Positions 1-8,834 of a DNA stretch of 20,000 nucleotides are shown here, piece by piece (positions within the stretch are counted from its first letter, which is position 1; every line of letters begins with the position of its first letter). This DNA is from Neocallimastix lanati (nom. inval.). Its lineage: Eukaryota > Neocallimastigomycota > Neocallimastigomycetes > Neocallimastigales > Neocallimastigaceae. The DNA lies in NCBI GenBank assembly GCA_016946835.1, contig JACVTC010000063.1, forward strand, positions 360,001-380,000. Direction: 5' to 3'. A model generated the notes under the pieces. That model searched no databases and was not told where the DNA came from. It saw nothing but the letters and a program-made list of their open reading frames with translations. Made by a program: the position numbers and the translations under genes.

Positions 1-168
1 CAATATAAACCCCAATCATAAACCATTCTATAATCAAAATTTAAATTAAAAATATAAATATAAATAGAACAAATAATAAAATAAAAAATTATTCTATATC
101 AATATTAAATTTATATTACGAAATACAACTAATCCCTTAAATAAAGCAGTATTAACAATCAAAATAAT
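1..168 (+). other. 5' leader of the copia element
   Basis: This AT-rich sequence precedes the gag start codon and has no coding content. In a Ty1/copia element it would hold the end of the 5' LTR and the primer binding site. I could not align it with the presumed 3' LTR sequence after position 4620, and I see no obvious initiator-Met tRNA complement. The 5' LTR is therefore either upstream of the window or not recognisable here. That this is leader is inferred only from its position before gag. Confidence 0.5.
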
Positions 169-984
169 ATGACAAGACAAGGAAATATTAATCAACCTAT
201 TGTGATTAACGATCCCCAAACAAAGGGCATCACTTTCAGTTACTCTGAAAATTTCAATAGAGTAATTGATCTCACTCCAGAAAATTACAACAGCTGGAGA
301 ACTAGTATCCTTTACTTATTAATGATAAATAACCTTGAAGGATACGTTGTTTCTGAAAAGGTAAAGAAGATAAGAAAAAGGAATGTTAAAGATGACCTCA
401 GTGATTACATGGAAGATAAGTTCGATAATAATTTAGTGTATGATAAAGACACCAACCTTCTAGACATTAAAAATGATGTCATGGTAAAATGGATCATCAT
501 TAATAGTTTAGGAGAGGAAACTAGGAAAATAATCGAGGGACAAGGGAAAACAGCTTTCCAAACATGGAAAATCTTAGAACATTCCTTCACAAGAAGTCCA
601 GAACGAAGAAAATTAGAAATACAAAATAAAATAAACAATCTAAAATACAATGAAGACCAAGACATAAATATCTTTATGGCAAAACTACAAAATGCCATAG
701 AAGAGCTTGAAAACCTAGATCACGATATTAGTGATAATATAAAAGCTGGAATACTCAACAGATCTCTACCCGAAAACCTAAGATTTATAAATGTTTTCCA
801 ATATAAAGATGATTGGAATAAACTATGTTTCTACATTAAAAATGTCATTCCTGACATTATATTCTCTAACATGAAGGAATCAATAAAACAAGAAGGATCC
901 GATAAACAGATATTCCATATTGAACAGAAAACTAGATTTCGTACTAATAGCAAAAAAACACAATGTCAAAAGAAAATCAAATAA
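169..984 (+). pseudogene. copia Gag (capsid) region
   Basis: This is a 271-codon frame whose product resembles the capsid part of Ty1/copia Gag (UBN2 / gag-polypeptide-of-LTR-copia type). Near the N-terminus it has NYNSWRTSILYLL, the usual tryptophan-containing start of the capsid domain. Further on it has MVKWIIINSLG and AFQTWKILEHSF, then a charged helical stretch. Gag packages the element RNA into virus-like particles in the cytoplasm. The ATG at 169 is the first plausible start after the leader. The frame runs into a stop at 982-984, just before the zinc knuckle, which continues in the +1 frame; an A7 run at 952-958 lies in the overlap. A programmed frameshift is possible, but with seven other breaks an indel is more likely. 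Confidence 0.85.
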
Positions 985-1285
985 CGGAAAATGTCATACC
1001 TGTGGAAAATTCGGTCACTTTTCAAGGGACTGTTGGCACAATAACAAACTTAAGAACAAACATAAAAATTACTTTAAATTCAAAAAACAACACTATAAAA
1101 ATACCAGAAATAACCAGTTTAAAAACAAAACATTTAGAAATACAAATAAACAAATAAACTATGTTAGTTCAAATGATAAAAACCATAGTTCTGGTATTTT
1201 TTCAGAAGATTACAATTTAGAAAATGACGTTTTATTAAACTGTATCACAACTAAAATACAAAATGATTCGGAAACAAAAACTTGA
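920..1285 (+). pseudogene. copia Gag nucleocapsid part (zinc knuckle)
   Basis: This frame continues Gag in the +1 frame relative to the capsid part. It encodes a CCHC zinc knuckle, CHTCGKFGHFSRDC (C-x2-C-x4-H-x4-C), at 992-1033, followed by a long Lys/Asn-rich basic tail. This is the nucleocapsid module that binds retrotransposon RNA. The reading frame is open from before the knuckle to the stop at 1283-1285, where the protease continues in the next frame. The ATG at 920 is probably not a real start; the segment belongs to the same polyprotein as the capsid. Confidence 0.85.
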
Positions 1286-1385
1286 ACAAAACAATAAAAT
1301 TTCGTCTTGGATTTTAGATTCTGGAGCTTCATTACATATCACTAATTCCATCAGTTCCCTCAAAAAATTTAAAGTATTGCAATGA
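1263..1385 (+). pseudogene. copia aspartic protease, N-terminal part
   Basis: The motif WILDSGASLHIT at about 1308-1343 is the retropepsin active site of copia elements, with the catalytic Asp in D-S-G. The retropepsin cuts the Gag-Pol polyprotein during particle maturation. The frame ends at a TGA at 1383-1385. Homology continues one frame on, with a segment reading YCNENIVLPNG from 1375. It is too short to be a separate gene and is a fragment of the broken polyprotein. Confidence 0.85.
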
Positions 1386-1768
1386 AAATATTGTACTCCC
1401 AAATGGTAACATAGTCACATCACATAAATGTGGTGATTTCATTTGGATATTTAAATAATAATAAAGTTGTATTAAGAAACGTCCATTTTGTACCACACAT
1501 AACTAAAAATATAATTTCAGTTACTAAACTCATCCAACAATATTATAAGGTCATTTTCTTTAATAACAAAAATCATTTATGTGCAACCATCTATGATCAA
1601 TATGGAAACAGAATAATTAATCTATTTTCAAACGAACAAAATACTTTCATTATTTGGTTATCAACCAATCCCATAATTTATAATAAACCAATTAATACAC
1701 CTATACATCTATTTCACTTATCAAGACTATCTATCCCCGATAAAATAAATTATGGCATAGGAGATTAG
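1375..1768 (+). pseudogene. copia protease C-terminal part and link to integrase
   Basis: This piece is spread over two frames: 1375-1458 and then about 1430-1768. The first reads IVLPNGNIVTSHKCGDF, a typical segment downstream of the protease active site. The second carries NNKVVLRNVHFVPHI and NIISVTKL, which match the conserved copia segment just before the GAG-pre-integrase domain. It ends with a stop at 1766-1768, and the integrase zinc finger begins in another frame across that point. No function can be assigned apart from the parent polyprotein. Confidence 0.75.
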
Positions 1769-2307
1769 GGCATTTTTATATTAATCCCATCAAAAACAAA
1801 TTATTAAAAATTGATATTAAATCAAAATGTCCTATTTGTTCTAATTCAAAATTAAAAAATTTTCCATATAAAAGATCTATAAATAAATCTAAATCCATTT
1901 TCGAATTAATCCACATGGACCTTGTTGGGCCAGTCAATGAATCAATTCATGGAAGTAAGTATTTCCTCTCAACTCTAGATGATTTTTCACGTTATGGATG
2001 GGTCCTCTTTCTCGACAACAAAAGTGAAACGTTCGATAAATTTCACTCTTGGTATAAAGAAATCAATAATATTTTCAATAAATCTATATCTTTTATTCGT
2101 ACCGATAATGGAACGGAATTCAACAATAGAAAATTCAAAACATTCTGTACCAATAATGGGATTGTTCAACAATTTACTATCCCATATTCTCCCCAACAAA
2201 ATGGTCGTGCGGAACGCTTTAATGGTATCCTTATAAATTCTGCTAAAGCCTTATTAAACGAGGCTCAATTAAGTCACGAATTCTGGGAATATGCTGTTGA
2301 TACATAA
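1744..2307 (+). pseudogene. copia integrase: zinc-binding and catalytic core
   Basis: The frame opens with WHRRLGHF (about 1753-1776) and then KCPIC, giving the HHCC zinc-binding module of copia integrases. The catalytic core follows. HMDLVGP carries the first Asp (about 1912), RTDNGTEF the second Asp (about 2099-2122), and NGRAERFNG the Glu (about 2200-2226), so the D,D-E triad is complete. Integrase inserts the cDNA into host chromosomes. The frame stops at 2305-2307 within FWEYAVDT, and the C-terminal part resumes in the +1 frame. Confidence 0.9.
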
Positions 2308-4126
2308 TAGAATACCACACTCTGGTATCCATAACAAAATACCTTACGAAATTTTATTTAAATCAAAAGTTGATTATTCTCACTTTAAGGTTTTTGGATG
2401 TCGCGTATTTTTCTACGTTCCAAAATCTTTTCGAAATAAATTTGACAATAATGCTTTACCAGGCATTTTCCTGGGTTATCATCCGTATTCTTCAGCTTAT
2501 AAAATTCTTAATTTGTCTTCTAATAAAATTATTCTTTCCCGCTCTGTTGAATTTTTTGAAAATAACCCTGGCAATTCTAAAATCACTTCTTCCATCCCCA
2601 AGGATTTCTACTACTTTATTCCCAATTCCGAAATCAGGGGGAGCGACTTACTCAGTAATAATGATCCCAAAAGATTCAACCATTATAACTTTTTTAACAA
2701 TAACAATAACAATAACAATAACAATAACAGTAACAATAACAATAACAATAACAATAACAATAACAGTAATAATAATAATAATAACAATAACAATAATAAT
2801 AATAATAACAATAACAATAACAATAATAATAACAATAATAATAACAATAATAATAACAATAATAATAACAATAATAATAATAATAATAATAACAATAATA
2901 ATAATAATATCAATACAAACAACGAAGTAATAAATGCAATATACAACAATTCAATAAATGACAAAAGACCAAAACTAACAAATCACAAATCATCTACACC
3001 AAAAACTCACAATAATACAAACTTAAAAGAACCAAAAGATTTTTATGACATATTCAATCTACCAGATAAGGATGAATGGTTGGATGCCGTTAACAAAGAA
3101 CTAGAAAATATGGAACAACTTAACGTGTTCAAACCATTAAAATCCATTCCAAAGGGAGTAAACATAGTTTCCTGTAAATGGGTTTTCAAATATAAGCGGG
3201 ATTTCAACGGAAATATCCTTGTACTCAAAGCACGTTTAGTCGCAAGGGGATTCACACAAAAGTTTGGTATAGACTACTTACTTACCTTCTCGCCTACTTT
3301 AAAACATGATTCACTGCGAATAATTATAGCAATCGCAGTACAGAAAAACTTTAAAATTTTTCAATTAGACATTAATGCAGCATACCTAAATGCCGACTTG
3401 AGCGAAGACATTTATATGAGGCCACCTCAAGGTCACCCATTATACAACAAAGTTTATTTTAAATTAAACAAAGCCTTATATGGTTTAAAGCAAGCCGGCA
3501 GGGAATGGAACGAAAAATTGGACTCTACACTATTAGAAATGAAATTTAGAAGATTGAATAGTGAACCTTGTATCTATGTGAAGGAAAATAAATTGAAGGA
3601 AATAATATGTATTCTTACGGTATATGTTGATGATATACTTTTAATAGGCAAGGAGAATGTAATAATAAATATTAAGGAACAAATTAAAATGAATTATAAC
3701 ATTAAATATATAGGTGAAGTAGATTTCGTCATTGGGATAAAATTTGAAAGACAAAGTGATGGTTATATTATACATCAAAGAGGATATCTAAGAGAATTAC
3801 TAAATAAGTTTAGACTGACTAATTGCGCACCTGTAAGAAATATGAAGCCATTGGAAAATAAGGAATTAAGAAACAAAAAATTTAATGAAACCTTTTACAG
3901 AAGTGCCATCGGGAACCTCCTATACCTTGCAATTTGTACAAGACCAGACATATTATTTTCAATAAATCAAGCAGCAAGAAAAAGCAAAAATCCTACTATG
4001 GAGGACTGGATTAACGTAGAAAAGATTTTCAAATACCTAAAGGGTACTGAAAATTATGGAATTAAATTCTCAAAGAATAGCTCATTAAAAATATTTGTGG
4101 ACGCCGATTATGCTGGAGACAATTGA
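2291..4126 (+). pseudogene. copia integrase C-terminus, Asn/Ser linker, reverse transcriptase and start of RNase H
   Basis: This is the longest intact stretch of the element (611 codons). It starts inside the integrase C-terminal region (IHNRIPHSG, VFGCRVFFYVP, GIFLGYHP), then crosses a linker containing a 71-codon Asn/Ser tract at 2696-2908. A complete Ty1/copia reverse transcriptase (RVT_2) follows. CKWVFKYKRD and KARLVARGFTQ mark its start, QLDINAAYLNA carries the first catalytic Asp, and TVYVDDILLIG is the YVDD active site at about 3616-3648. It ends in FVDADYAGDN, the first Asp motif of RNase H, just before a stop at 4124-4126. The ATG at 2291 is an artefact of the upstream frame break and not a genuine start. 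Reverse transcriptase copies the element RNA into cDNA inside cytoplasmic particles. Confidence 0.93.
2696..2908 (+). repeat. In-frame AAC/AAT microsatellite encoding a poly-Asn tract
   Basis: There are 71 consecutive codons, all AAT or AAC except two AGT (Ser). The left part is a hexanucleotide (AACAAT)n, the middle mixes AAT and AAC less regularly, and the right end is nearly pure AAT. The tract sits in the variable linker between integrase and reverse transcriptase and keeps the reading frame. The opposite strand reads as a leucine run, which is a shadow. Confidence 0.95.
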
Positions 4127-4292
4127 TACAAGAAAATCAACCTCCGGTTTTCTGATGATGATGGGAGATGCACCTACTAGCTGGTATTCCAAACTACAAC
4201 ATTGCGTTTCAACTTCAACGGCAGAATCAGAATACTATAGCGTAAGCGAATGCGCTAAGCATAGTCTTTGGTATATGAACTTTTTTAAATGA
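4095..4292 (+). pseudogene. copia RNase H, middle part
   Basis: This continues the RNase H domain in the next frame after what looks like one extra base in the GACAATTGATAC context. It carries DTRKSTSGFLMMMG, then STAESEYYSVSECAK with the catalytic Glu, and ends at a TGA at 4290-4292. The pattern (TRKSTSG... and TAESEY) is characteristic of the C-terminus of copia polyproteins. RNase H removes the RNA strand during reverse transcription. Confidence 0.88.
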
Positions 4293-4554
4293 GCTAAATA
4301 TCAATCTTAACTATGTAATAATAAATGTTGATAATAAGGCAACAATATATAATTGTCAGAATCATTCTATTAATGCGAAATCAAAACATATTGATATAAA
4401 ATATCATCATATAAGAGACCTCGTTAAAAAGGATAAAATAAGATTAAAATACATAAAATCAGAGAATAATCTAGCCGATGGGTTCACTAAATATCTGAAT
4501 AATTCATTAATGGATAAATTTAGAAATACACTTCTCGAAAGAATTAAAGATTAA
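4288..4554 (+). pseudogene. copia RNase H, C-terminal end
   Basis: This is the final coding fragment, again one frame on. It reads ELNINLNYVIINVDNKAT (the Asp of NVDNKAT corresponds to the next RNase H acidic residue) and then SKHIDIKYHHIRD, the conserved copia motif H-I-D-x-x-Y-H-x-I-R. NLADGFTKYL follows, and the frame ends at the TAA at 4552-4554. It has no start codon of its own and is the end of Pol. The natural stop lies 56 bases before the polypurine tract. Confidence 0.88.
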
Positions 4555-4574
4555 AGGGTAATACATCAGAAAAA

Positions 4575-4611
4575 CAAATCTAATTTTTACTACATGTGGA
4601 AATTAGATTTG
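4575..4611 (+). promoter_or_regulatory. Inverted repeat (hairpin) abutting the polypurine tract
   Basis: The 12-bp arm CAAATCTAATTT at 4575-4586 is matched by its exact complement AAATTAGATTTG at 4600-4611, with a 13-base loop between them. The right arm ends on the first G of the polypurine tract. In the element RNA this could form a stem-loop directly next to the plus-strand primer. The inverted repeat is read directly; any role in priming, RNA processing or termination is inference. Confidence 0.7.
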
Positions 4612-4619
4612 AGGGGGAG
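4611..4619 (+). promoter_or_regulatory. Polypurine tract of the copia element
   Basis: GAGGGGGAG, immediately followed by TGTGAAATG, is the only G-run of this length in the surrounding AT-rich DNA. It sits where the plus-strand primer of an LTR element must lie, directly upstream of an LTR starting with TG. RNase H-resistant polypurine RNA primes second-strand synthesis here. Confidence 0.88.
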
Positions 4620-4840
4620 TGTGAAATGAGATAAATATCAAATATAAGAATTAATATTTAATATATTTAACCAATAGAATCAATTATCTAAATGTATAAA
4701 ATAAGCATTATGTATTTTTATTTTTATTTTTACTTAACACTTTTATAATTAAATAAATACGAAAATATAATATGAATTGTTAATCTTTCATCTGAGTTAA
4801 TATTTTTTAATTCAAATTTTAATTTATAAAATTTAATTAA
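4620..4840 (+). repeat. Presumed 3' LTR of the copia element (right edge uncertain)
   Basis: It starts with TG directly after the polypurine tract, as LTRs do. TATAAAATA at 4695-4703 is a reasonable TATA box about 75 bases in. I cannot fix the right end: no clear CA terminus, no partner LTR and no target-site duplication is visible in the window. The end given is only where a poly-A tract begins. If the LTR is longer it runs into the AT-rich spacer. Confidence 0.5.
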
Positions 4841-4844
4841 ATAT

Positions 4845-4869
4845 AAAAAAAAAAAAAAAAAAAAAAAAA
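4845..4869 (+). repeat. Poly-A tract, 25 bases
   Basis: An uninterrupted run of 25 A follows the presumed LTR. It could be a simple homopolymer, common throughout this window, or mark the end of a retrotransposed sequence. Confidence 0.95.
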
Positions 4870-6541
4870 CTTATTTTCTTTGGTTTTTTGAATACTAGAC
4901 GAATACTAATTCTTTTATTTAATAAACTTGTTTTTTATTTATTTATTTATTTATTTCTATTTAAAATAATAATTTTATTATTATTTTTTATTAAAATTTA
5001 TATTTATACATTATTAATTATAAATAAATTTTTTAATTCTTATTTTTATTTTATATAAATAGAATTAAAATAAAAAAAACTTATTTTTTTTCTTTTTTCA
5101 TTTTGAAAAGAATTCAAAACTTTAATCAAAAAAAAAAAAAAAAATAGTAAAATAATTTTTTTTAAAAAAAAAGAAATGATTGCTGAATTCGTCTAAATTT
5201 CAAAGTGAAATTTTTTTTTTCAGTTTGTTTTCTTTTTAATTTAGAATATTCCGAATTTCATAAGGCTCATCAATGGATAATTCGGTGATTTAATACTAGA
5301 TAGCATTTTTAAAACTTAACATTTTTTTTTCATTGCTGAAAATTAAGTCATGGCTATTCAAATTCAAAAAAAACATTATCAAAAAAAGATTGCAGTAACT
5401 GTCTAATACAAGATAGGGACTTTACTTTCATTAAAATTTCATTTTTACTTAAAATTTGTTGATATAAAATAAATACCTGATTTATTTTTAAAACAAAAAT
5501 CAAATAAAAATAAAAATAGAGTAGAATAGAATCCAATTCCATGGTAGTTATTATTTCTTTTTTTCTTCTTCTTCTTCTTCTTCTTCTTCTTATTTTAATT
5601 CATTTCCAATGGTTTTTAAAGATTTCAAAGATGAGACTTTTAATTATTTTATTTATAATGTGATTACCTTAATAAATGTTTTTTCCTTTATTTTTCACTT
5701 GATGAGAAAAAAAAATTTTTTTTTCAATTTCTTCTCACTGTTATTATCAAAGATATTTAATTTTTTTTTTTTGATAAATTAAATAACTTTTCTAATTTTT
5801 TAAAAGTCTAAAATTCAAAACAATTGAAAATTTTTCTTTCTTTTATACTTTTTTTTTTATTTAATAATCACTATAATAATATAATAAAATATATATTATG
5901 CAATTAAAATATTTATGTGTATTTTATTAAAAATATAAATATTAAATAAGAGTTTTATTATTAATAGTAAAGTAAATTTTTTCAAATAATTAATGTATAT
6001 TAAAAGATAATATTAATTAAAAATAACTAGTGATAAAGTTTATGTAATTATTCATTATTTTTTTTTTAAAAAAAAATATTTAATAATAAAATTATACTAA
6101 ATATTTAATAAATTATTATTTTTCTTTTTATATTTTTTTATATGTGCATTTTTTATATTTTTTTTTAATAAAATGACAGTAATAAATGAAATACAATGAT
6201 TAAGAAAAATTTTACTTAAATACTGTTAGAATATGAAGTTAATTAACTATGCTTAAAATTAAATTAATTATATTAATTCTATTATTTATATTATTTTTAT
6301 TATTTGTAAATTAATCTTGGTTTATTTGAAATATATTATTTTATTCTTATTAACAAGCTACAAATAGTATTTAAAAAGATAAATTTTATCAAACATTTTA
6401 ATCTTCGTAATTGTTAAAAATCATTATTATATATTAACAAACCTTAAATATTGAAAAAATTATTAAATTCAATAAATAATAAATTATTTATTTCTTATTT
6501 AATTGATTCATTTATTTGAATATAAAATTTATATACCTATA
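4870..6541. other. AT-rich spacer with no recognised gene
   Basis: I see no credible coding region on either strand. The only frames over 60 codons are rich in Phe, Tyr and Leu and match nothing. The stretch holds A and T homopolymers, a (TTC)9 run at 5563-5589, and back-to-back A/T tracts such as A10T9 at 5706-5724. A slightly less repetitive patch at about 5160-5350 has no recognisable motif. Confidence 0.8.
5563..5589 (+). repeat. (TTC)9 microsatellite
   Basis: Nine uninterrupted TTC units make a pyrimidine-strand trinucleotide run. It is one of the few C-containing simple repeats in the spacer and has no coding context. Confidence 0.95.
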
Positions 6542-7130
6542 CTGTTAAGACATGAACAATATGGATTTCGTAACCGAGAAGAATGTATAAGTCTTTACAC
6601 TTCATTAAGAATTATATGTCAGAGACGAAAATTTGAAAATAAAAAAATACTTTACCTTTGCTTTTTTGGACCTTAAAAAGGTGTATGACTCAGTTTCCCA
6701 TATATAATGTATTAATGAAGATTCATCACTTTGGTATCAGCAGAGGTATAAATTTATTGAAAAAAAAAACTTATACTTATCTTCCAAGGCTTGTGTAAGG
6801 ATTGATGGACAATTATCAGAATCGTTTAGTATTAAAGAAAGAAAGGTGTTCCGTCAAGGTTATCCCCTCTCACCAATTTTATTTGACTTGTTCATTAATG
6901 ATATCTTTAATAACTGTGATAAATATGAAATCTCTATTGGTGATAAACGTCGTTGAGGAGGTCTCTCTGCTCCAACAATTTCTCAACTTAAAAAGTTGTT
7001 TAAAATTTGCCAGTAGATGGGCTAGAAAAATAATGAAAGGCAATTTGGTATCAATAAATGTGCCGGATTAGTAGTTCAAGGGGAAGTTTCAAGATTTCTA
7101 TATAATAGTAACCCTACCTTTTATCTTTAA
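6542..7130 (+). pseudogene. LINE reverse transcriptase, palm region, broken
   Basis: Three frames together give an ordered reverse transcriptase. HEQYGFRNREECISLY is followed, after a shift in an A-tract near 6645, by FAFLDLKKVYDSV, which carries the motif A catalytic Asp. Next come VRIDGQLSES and VFRQGYPLSPILFDLFIND (motif B). Where motif C, the F/Y-A-D-D box, should follow, the sequence goes from GDKRR through a TGA (6954-6956) straight to GGLSAPTISQLKKL, with no Asp-Asp pair in any frame. FGINKCAGLVVQGE follows in another frame and ends near 7130. Stops also occur at 6705 and 7014. No active enzyme is possible. Confidence 0.82.
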
Positions 7131-7162
7131 AATTAAGAGGTTACCTAAAACGAATGGCTATA

Positions 7163-7276
7163 TATACCTACTTAGATGTACCGTTTTCAAATGATTTAGA
7201 ATTGAAACCGATCATACAGAGAATGAATAATAAAGTTAAAGAAAGCATTTTATTTCATAAAAGGATTTCTTCTTAA
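7163..7276 (+). pseudogene. LINE fragment downstream of the reverse transcriptase palm
   Basis: A short open stretch reads YTYLDVPFSNDLELKPIIQR and then MNNKVKESILFHKR before a TAA at 7274-7276. The Y-T-Y-L-G/D-V-P-F pattern and the following helix are typical of the region after the catalytic palm in non-LTR elements. It lies between two other pieces of the same element in the same orientation. Confidence 0.6.
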
Positions 7277-7368
7277 GAACCCTCATATTCCTATCCCTTA
7301 TAAACGACTGTTTTTTTTTTTTTTTTTACTATAGTAATTGGGCAAGTTTTGTATTTACGCACCTATAT

Positions 7369-7575
7369 TTGGATCAAATAAAAGAAAGAACGAGAAGGGC
7401 ACACAGACACTATTCAGGATTATACTGGATTGAAGGATTTGCTAAAGGGAATAACTTTATATCCCTTTATTGTGTTTCTAAAGAACTTAACGTTCCTCCT
7501 CTTTCGGCGAAATGCGCGATTGCTCAGGTAAGGTGTTTTAAAAAATTTAAAAAACTTGAAATGTATTATCTCTGA
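7369..7575 (+). pseudogene. LINE C-terminal fragment 1
   Basis: This 68-codon frame contains KERTRRAHRHYSGLYWIEGF and CVSKELNVPPLSAKCAIAQV. The second stretch (elements of the form L-x-x-P-P-L-x-A-x-C-A-x-A) resembles the conserved segment found between the reverse transcriptase and the C-terminal zinc finger of LINE elements. A run of about 17 T upstream (7311-7327) interrupts the link to the previous fragment. It is not an independent gene despite its clean frame. Confidence 0.65.
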
Positions 7576-7670
7576 TTTACTTAGAGATATATCTCGTTGT
7601 AGACGTCATGTAATGGGATAAAGAAAGTAAAAATTTTAGATGACAAATTAGATAAATTTCCATCAAAAAA

Positions 7671-7920
7671 AAGCTATTTTTAAACTTTTACTGGGATAGA
7701 GATATGGCAGGAAAATCAATCAAAGCTAAGGCTTATAAAAATAATAATTTTGAGAAAACAAGAGAGTATCTTAAGCTAAATTATAAATATCCTGAATTTA
7801 GCATTGGCTTCCAATGGGTACTTCGCGCCAGATGTGGATATAAATTCCGATACTCATGTTGCCAAAGCCGCCAAAATGATTGAAGAAGACTGTCCTGAAA
7901 GGTGTCCTTGTTATTATTAG
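7671..7920 (+). pseudogene. LINE C-terminal fragment 2 with Cys-rich end
   Basis: A frame shift within the A8 tract just before this point leads into NFYWDRDMAGKSIKAKAY and then GFQWVLRARCGYKFRYSCC, which ends in a TGA at 7881-7883. Another shift gives CPERCPC up to a TAG at 7918-7920. A Cys-Pro-x-x-Cys-Pro-x-C cluster close to the end of the protein resembles the C-terminal zinc-finger of LINE ORF2 proteins. I identify it by pattern and position only. Confidence 0.6.
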
Positions 7921-8346
7921 AAAAAAATAGTAATTCTGGATTGGAACATCGGTTTTCTAAAAGCTATCTTTTCCGTGTATTTCGAATGAAATATTTTAAA
8001 GATATTGATATAATTTCTAAATTTTATCCAATATCAAATAGTAATGTAAGCACTTTTATCACAAATATGAATAATACAGAATTAAGTTCTGATTCTGGTA
8101 GTAGTAACGAAGTATATAATATTAATTATAATAACAAAAGAAATAATATTGTTAATAATAGTAGTTTTAGTGATAGTGAAAATAATAATATCGTTACTAT
8201 TAATGTAGTGAATAGTTCAATTGGTAAAAATCGTGTTAATTTGAGTAATTTTTTAAATAATGAGGCTGTAAACGTATACGTGATGTGGTACCGATTATAT
8301 AACTTCTTTCATGATGGAAGAGATACTGACATTATGGATTTAAATT

Positions 8347-8380
<34 letters not shown>

Positions 8381-8564
8381 TAAGGATGTTTTGTTTAAAA
8401 ACCAAATTATTTCTGGTGATTATTCAATTAACACCATTCTTGGTGCAATCTGCTGGTTCTCTTTTCAGAAATTATGCCTAGGGCTAGTACCCAACGAGGG
8501 GTTGATATTTCGACGGTATAAGGGTTTTAATAAGTATAAACTAACCAGAAAACACCAACGATGA
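7902..8564 (+). pseudogene. LINE C-terminal fragment 3, Asn/Ser-rich tail
   Basis: This 220-codon frame starts in the Cys-rich end and reads SGLEHRFSKSYLFRVFRMKY, which fits the downstream half of the C-terminal finger (Glu-x-His ... Phe-Arg-x-Lys-Tyr). An Asn/Ser-rich low-complexity segment follows (SSDSGSSNEV, NNKRNNIVNN). A 27-base A run at 8354-8380 is read as eight or nine Lys codons. The rest (NTILGAICWFSF) has further probable coding in a neighbouring frame (NENDAVRQ-like segment ending FEGRRP near 8615). No ATG starts it naturally. It could be read as a hypothetical gene, but its position and orientation argue for the LINE. Confidence 0.55.
8354..8380 (+). repeat. Poly-A tract (27) inside the LINE remnant, preceded by T9
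   Basis: Nine T are followed by 27 A within the LINE C-terminal region. It does not mark the 3' end of the element, because coding-like sequence of the same orientation continues for some 230 bases beyond. Confidence 0.9.
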
Positions 8565-8669
8565 AAATGCAGTAAGACAAGTTGACAGGGCAAATGCCTT
8601 TGAAGGGAGAAGACCATAATTTTTTTTTTTCAGATTTCTCTGTTCAAAACCTAATCCAGAATAAGTAAT

Positions 8670-8824
8670 ATGGAGGTGAGGTTCGCTGCCTATGAACTTT
8701 TTTCTGAATTTATTTATACTCTTTATTTTTTAATATTACTTTTTATTTCAACATCATTATTCTATATATTATTATATTCTAATTGGATAAATAATTATTT
8801 ATTTATTGTTTTATTAATTGTATG

Positions 8825-8834
<10 letters not shown>
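8670..8834 (+). CDS. Possible 54-aa hydrophobic ORF at the end of the LINE
   Basis: An ATG-to-TAA frame encodes MEVRFAAYELFSEFIY followed by a Leu/Ile/Phe-rich membrane-like stretch. The TAA at 8832-8834 overlaps the first As of the poly-A tract. It lies 3' to the last LINE coding similarity, so it may be the LINE 3' untranslated region read by chance, or the last residues of the LINE protein. AT-rich DNA gives Phe/Leu/Ile-rich frames easily, and I would not treat this as an expressed gene without transcripts. Confidence 0.2.

Larger units (their letters stand above)
169..4619 (+). mobile_element. Ty1/copia-type LTR retrotransposon, internal region
   Basis: The order gag, zinc knuckle, aspartic protease, integrase, reverse transcriptase, RNase H is the diagnostic order of Ty1/copia (Pseudoviridae-like) elements; Ty3/gypsy elements have integrase last. 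Coding runs through all three + frames with breaks near 950, 1275, 1380, 1440, 1755, 2300, 4120 and 4290, so no single polyprotein can be made by standard translation. A polypurine tract at 4611-4619 ends the internal region. Catalytic residues are all still present across the fragments, which suggests a fairly recent copy, or a working one damaged by indel errors in the assembly. Confidence 0.93.

Noticed and set aside
1-168. 5' LTR and primer binding site of the copia element
   Set aside because: No convincing alignment with the sequence after 4620 and no tRNA complement that I could recognise; low-complexity resemblance only.
2683-2964. 93-codon minus-strand poly-Leu frame
   Set aside because: Complement of the AAC/AAT tract in the copia linker.
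5354-5542. 62-codon minus-strand frame in the AT-rich spacer
   Set aside because: Phe/Leu/Ile-rich and flanked by homopolymers. No start context or similarity supports it.
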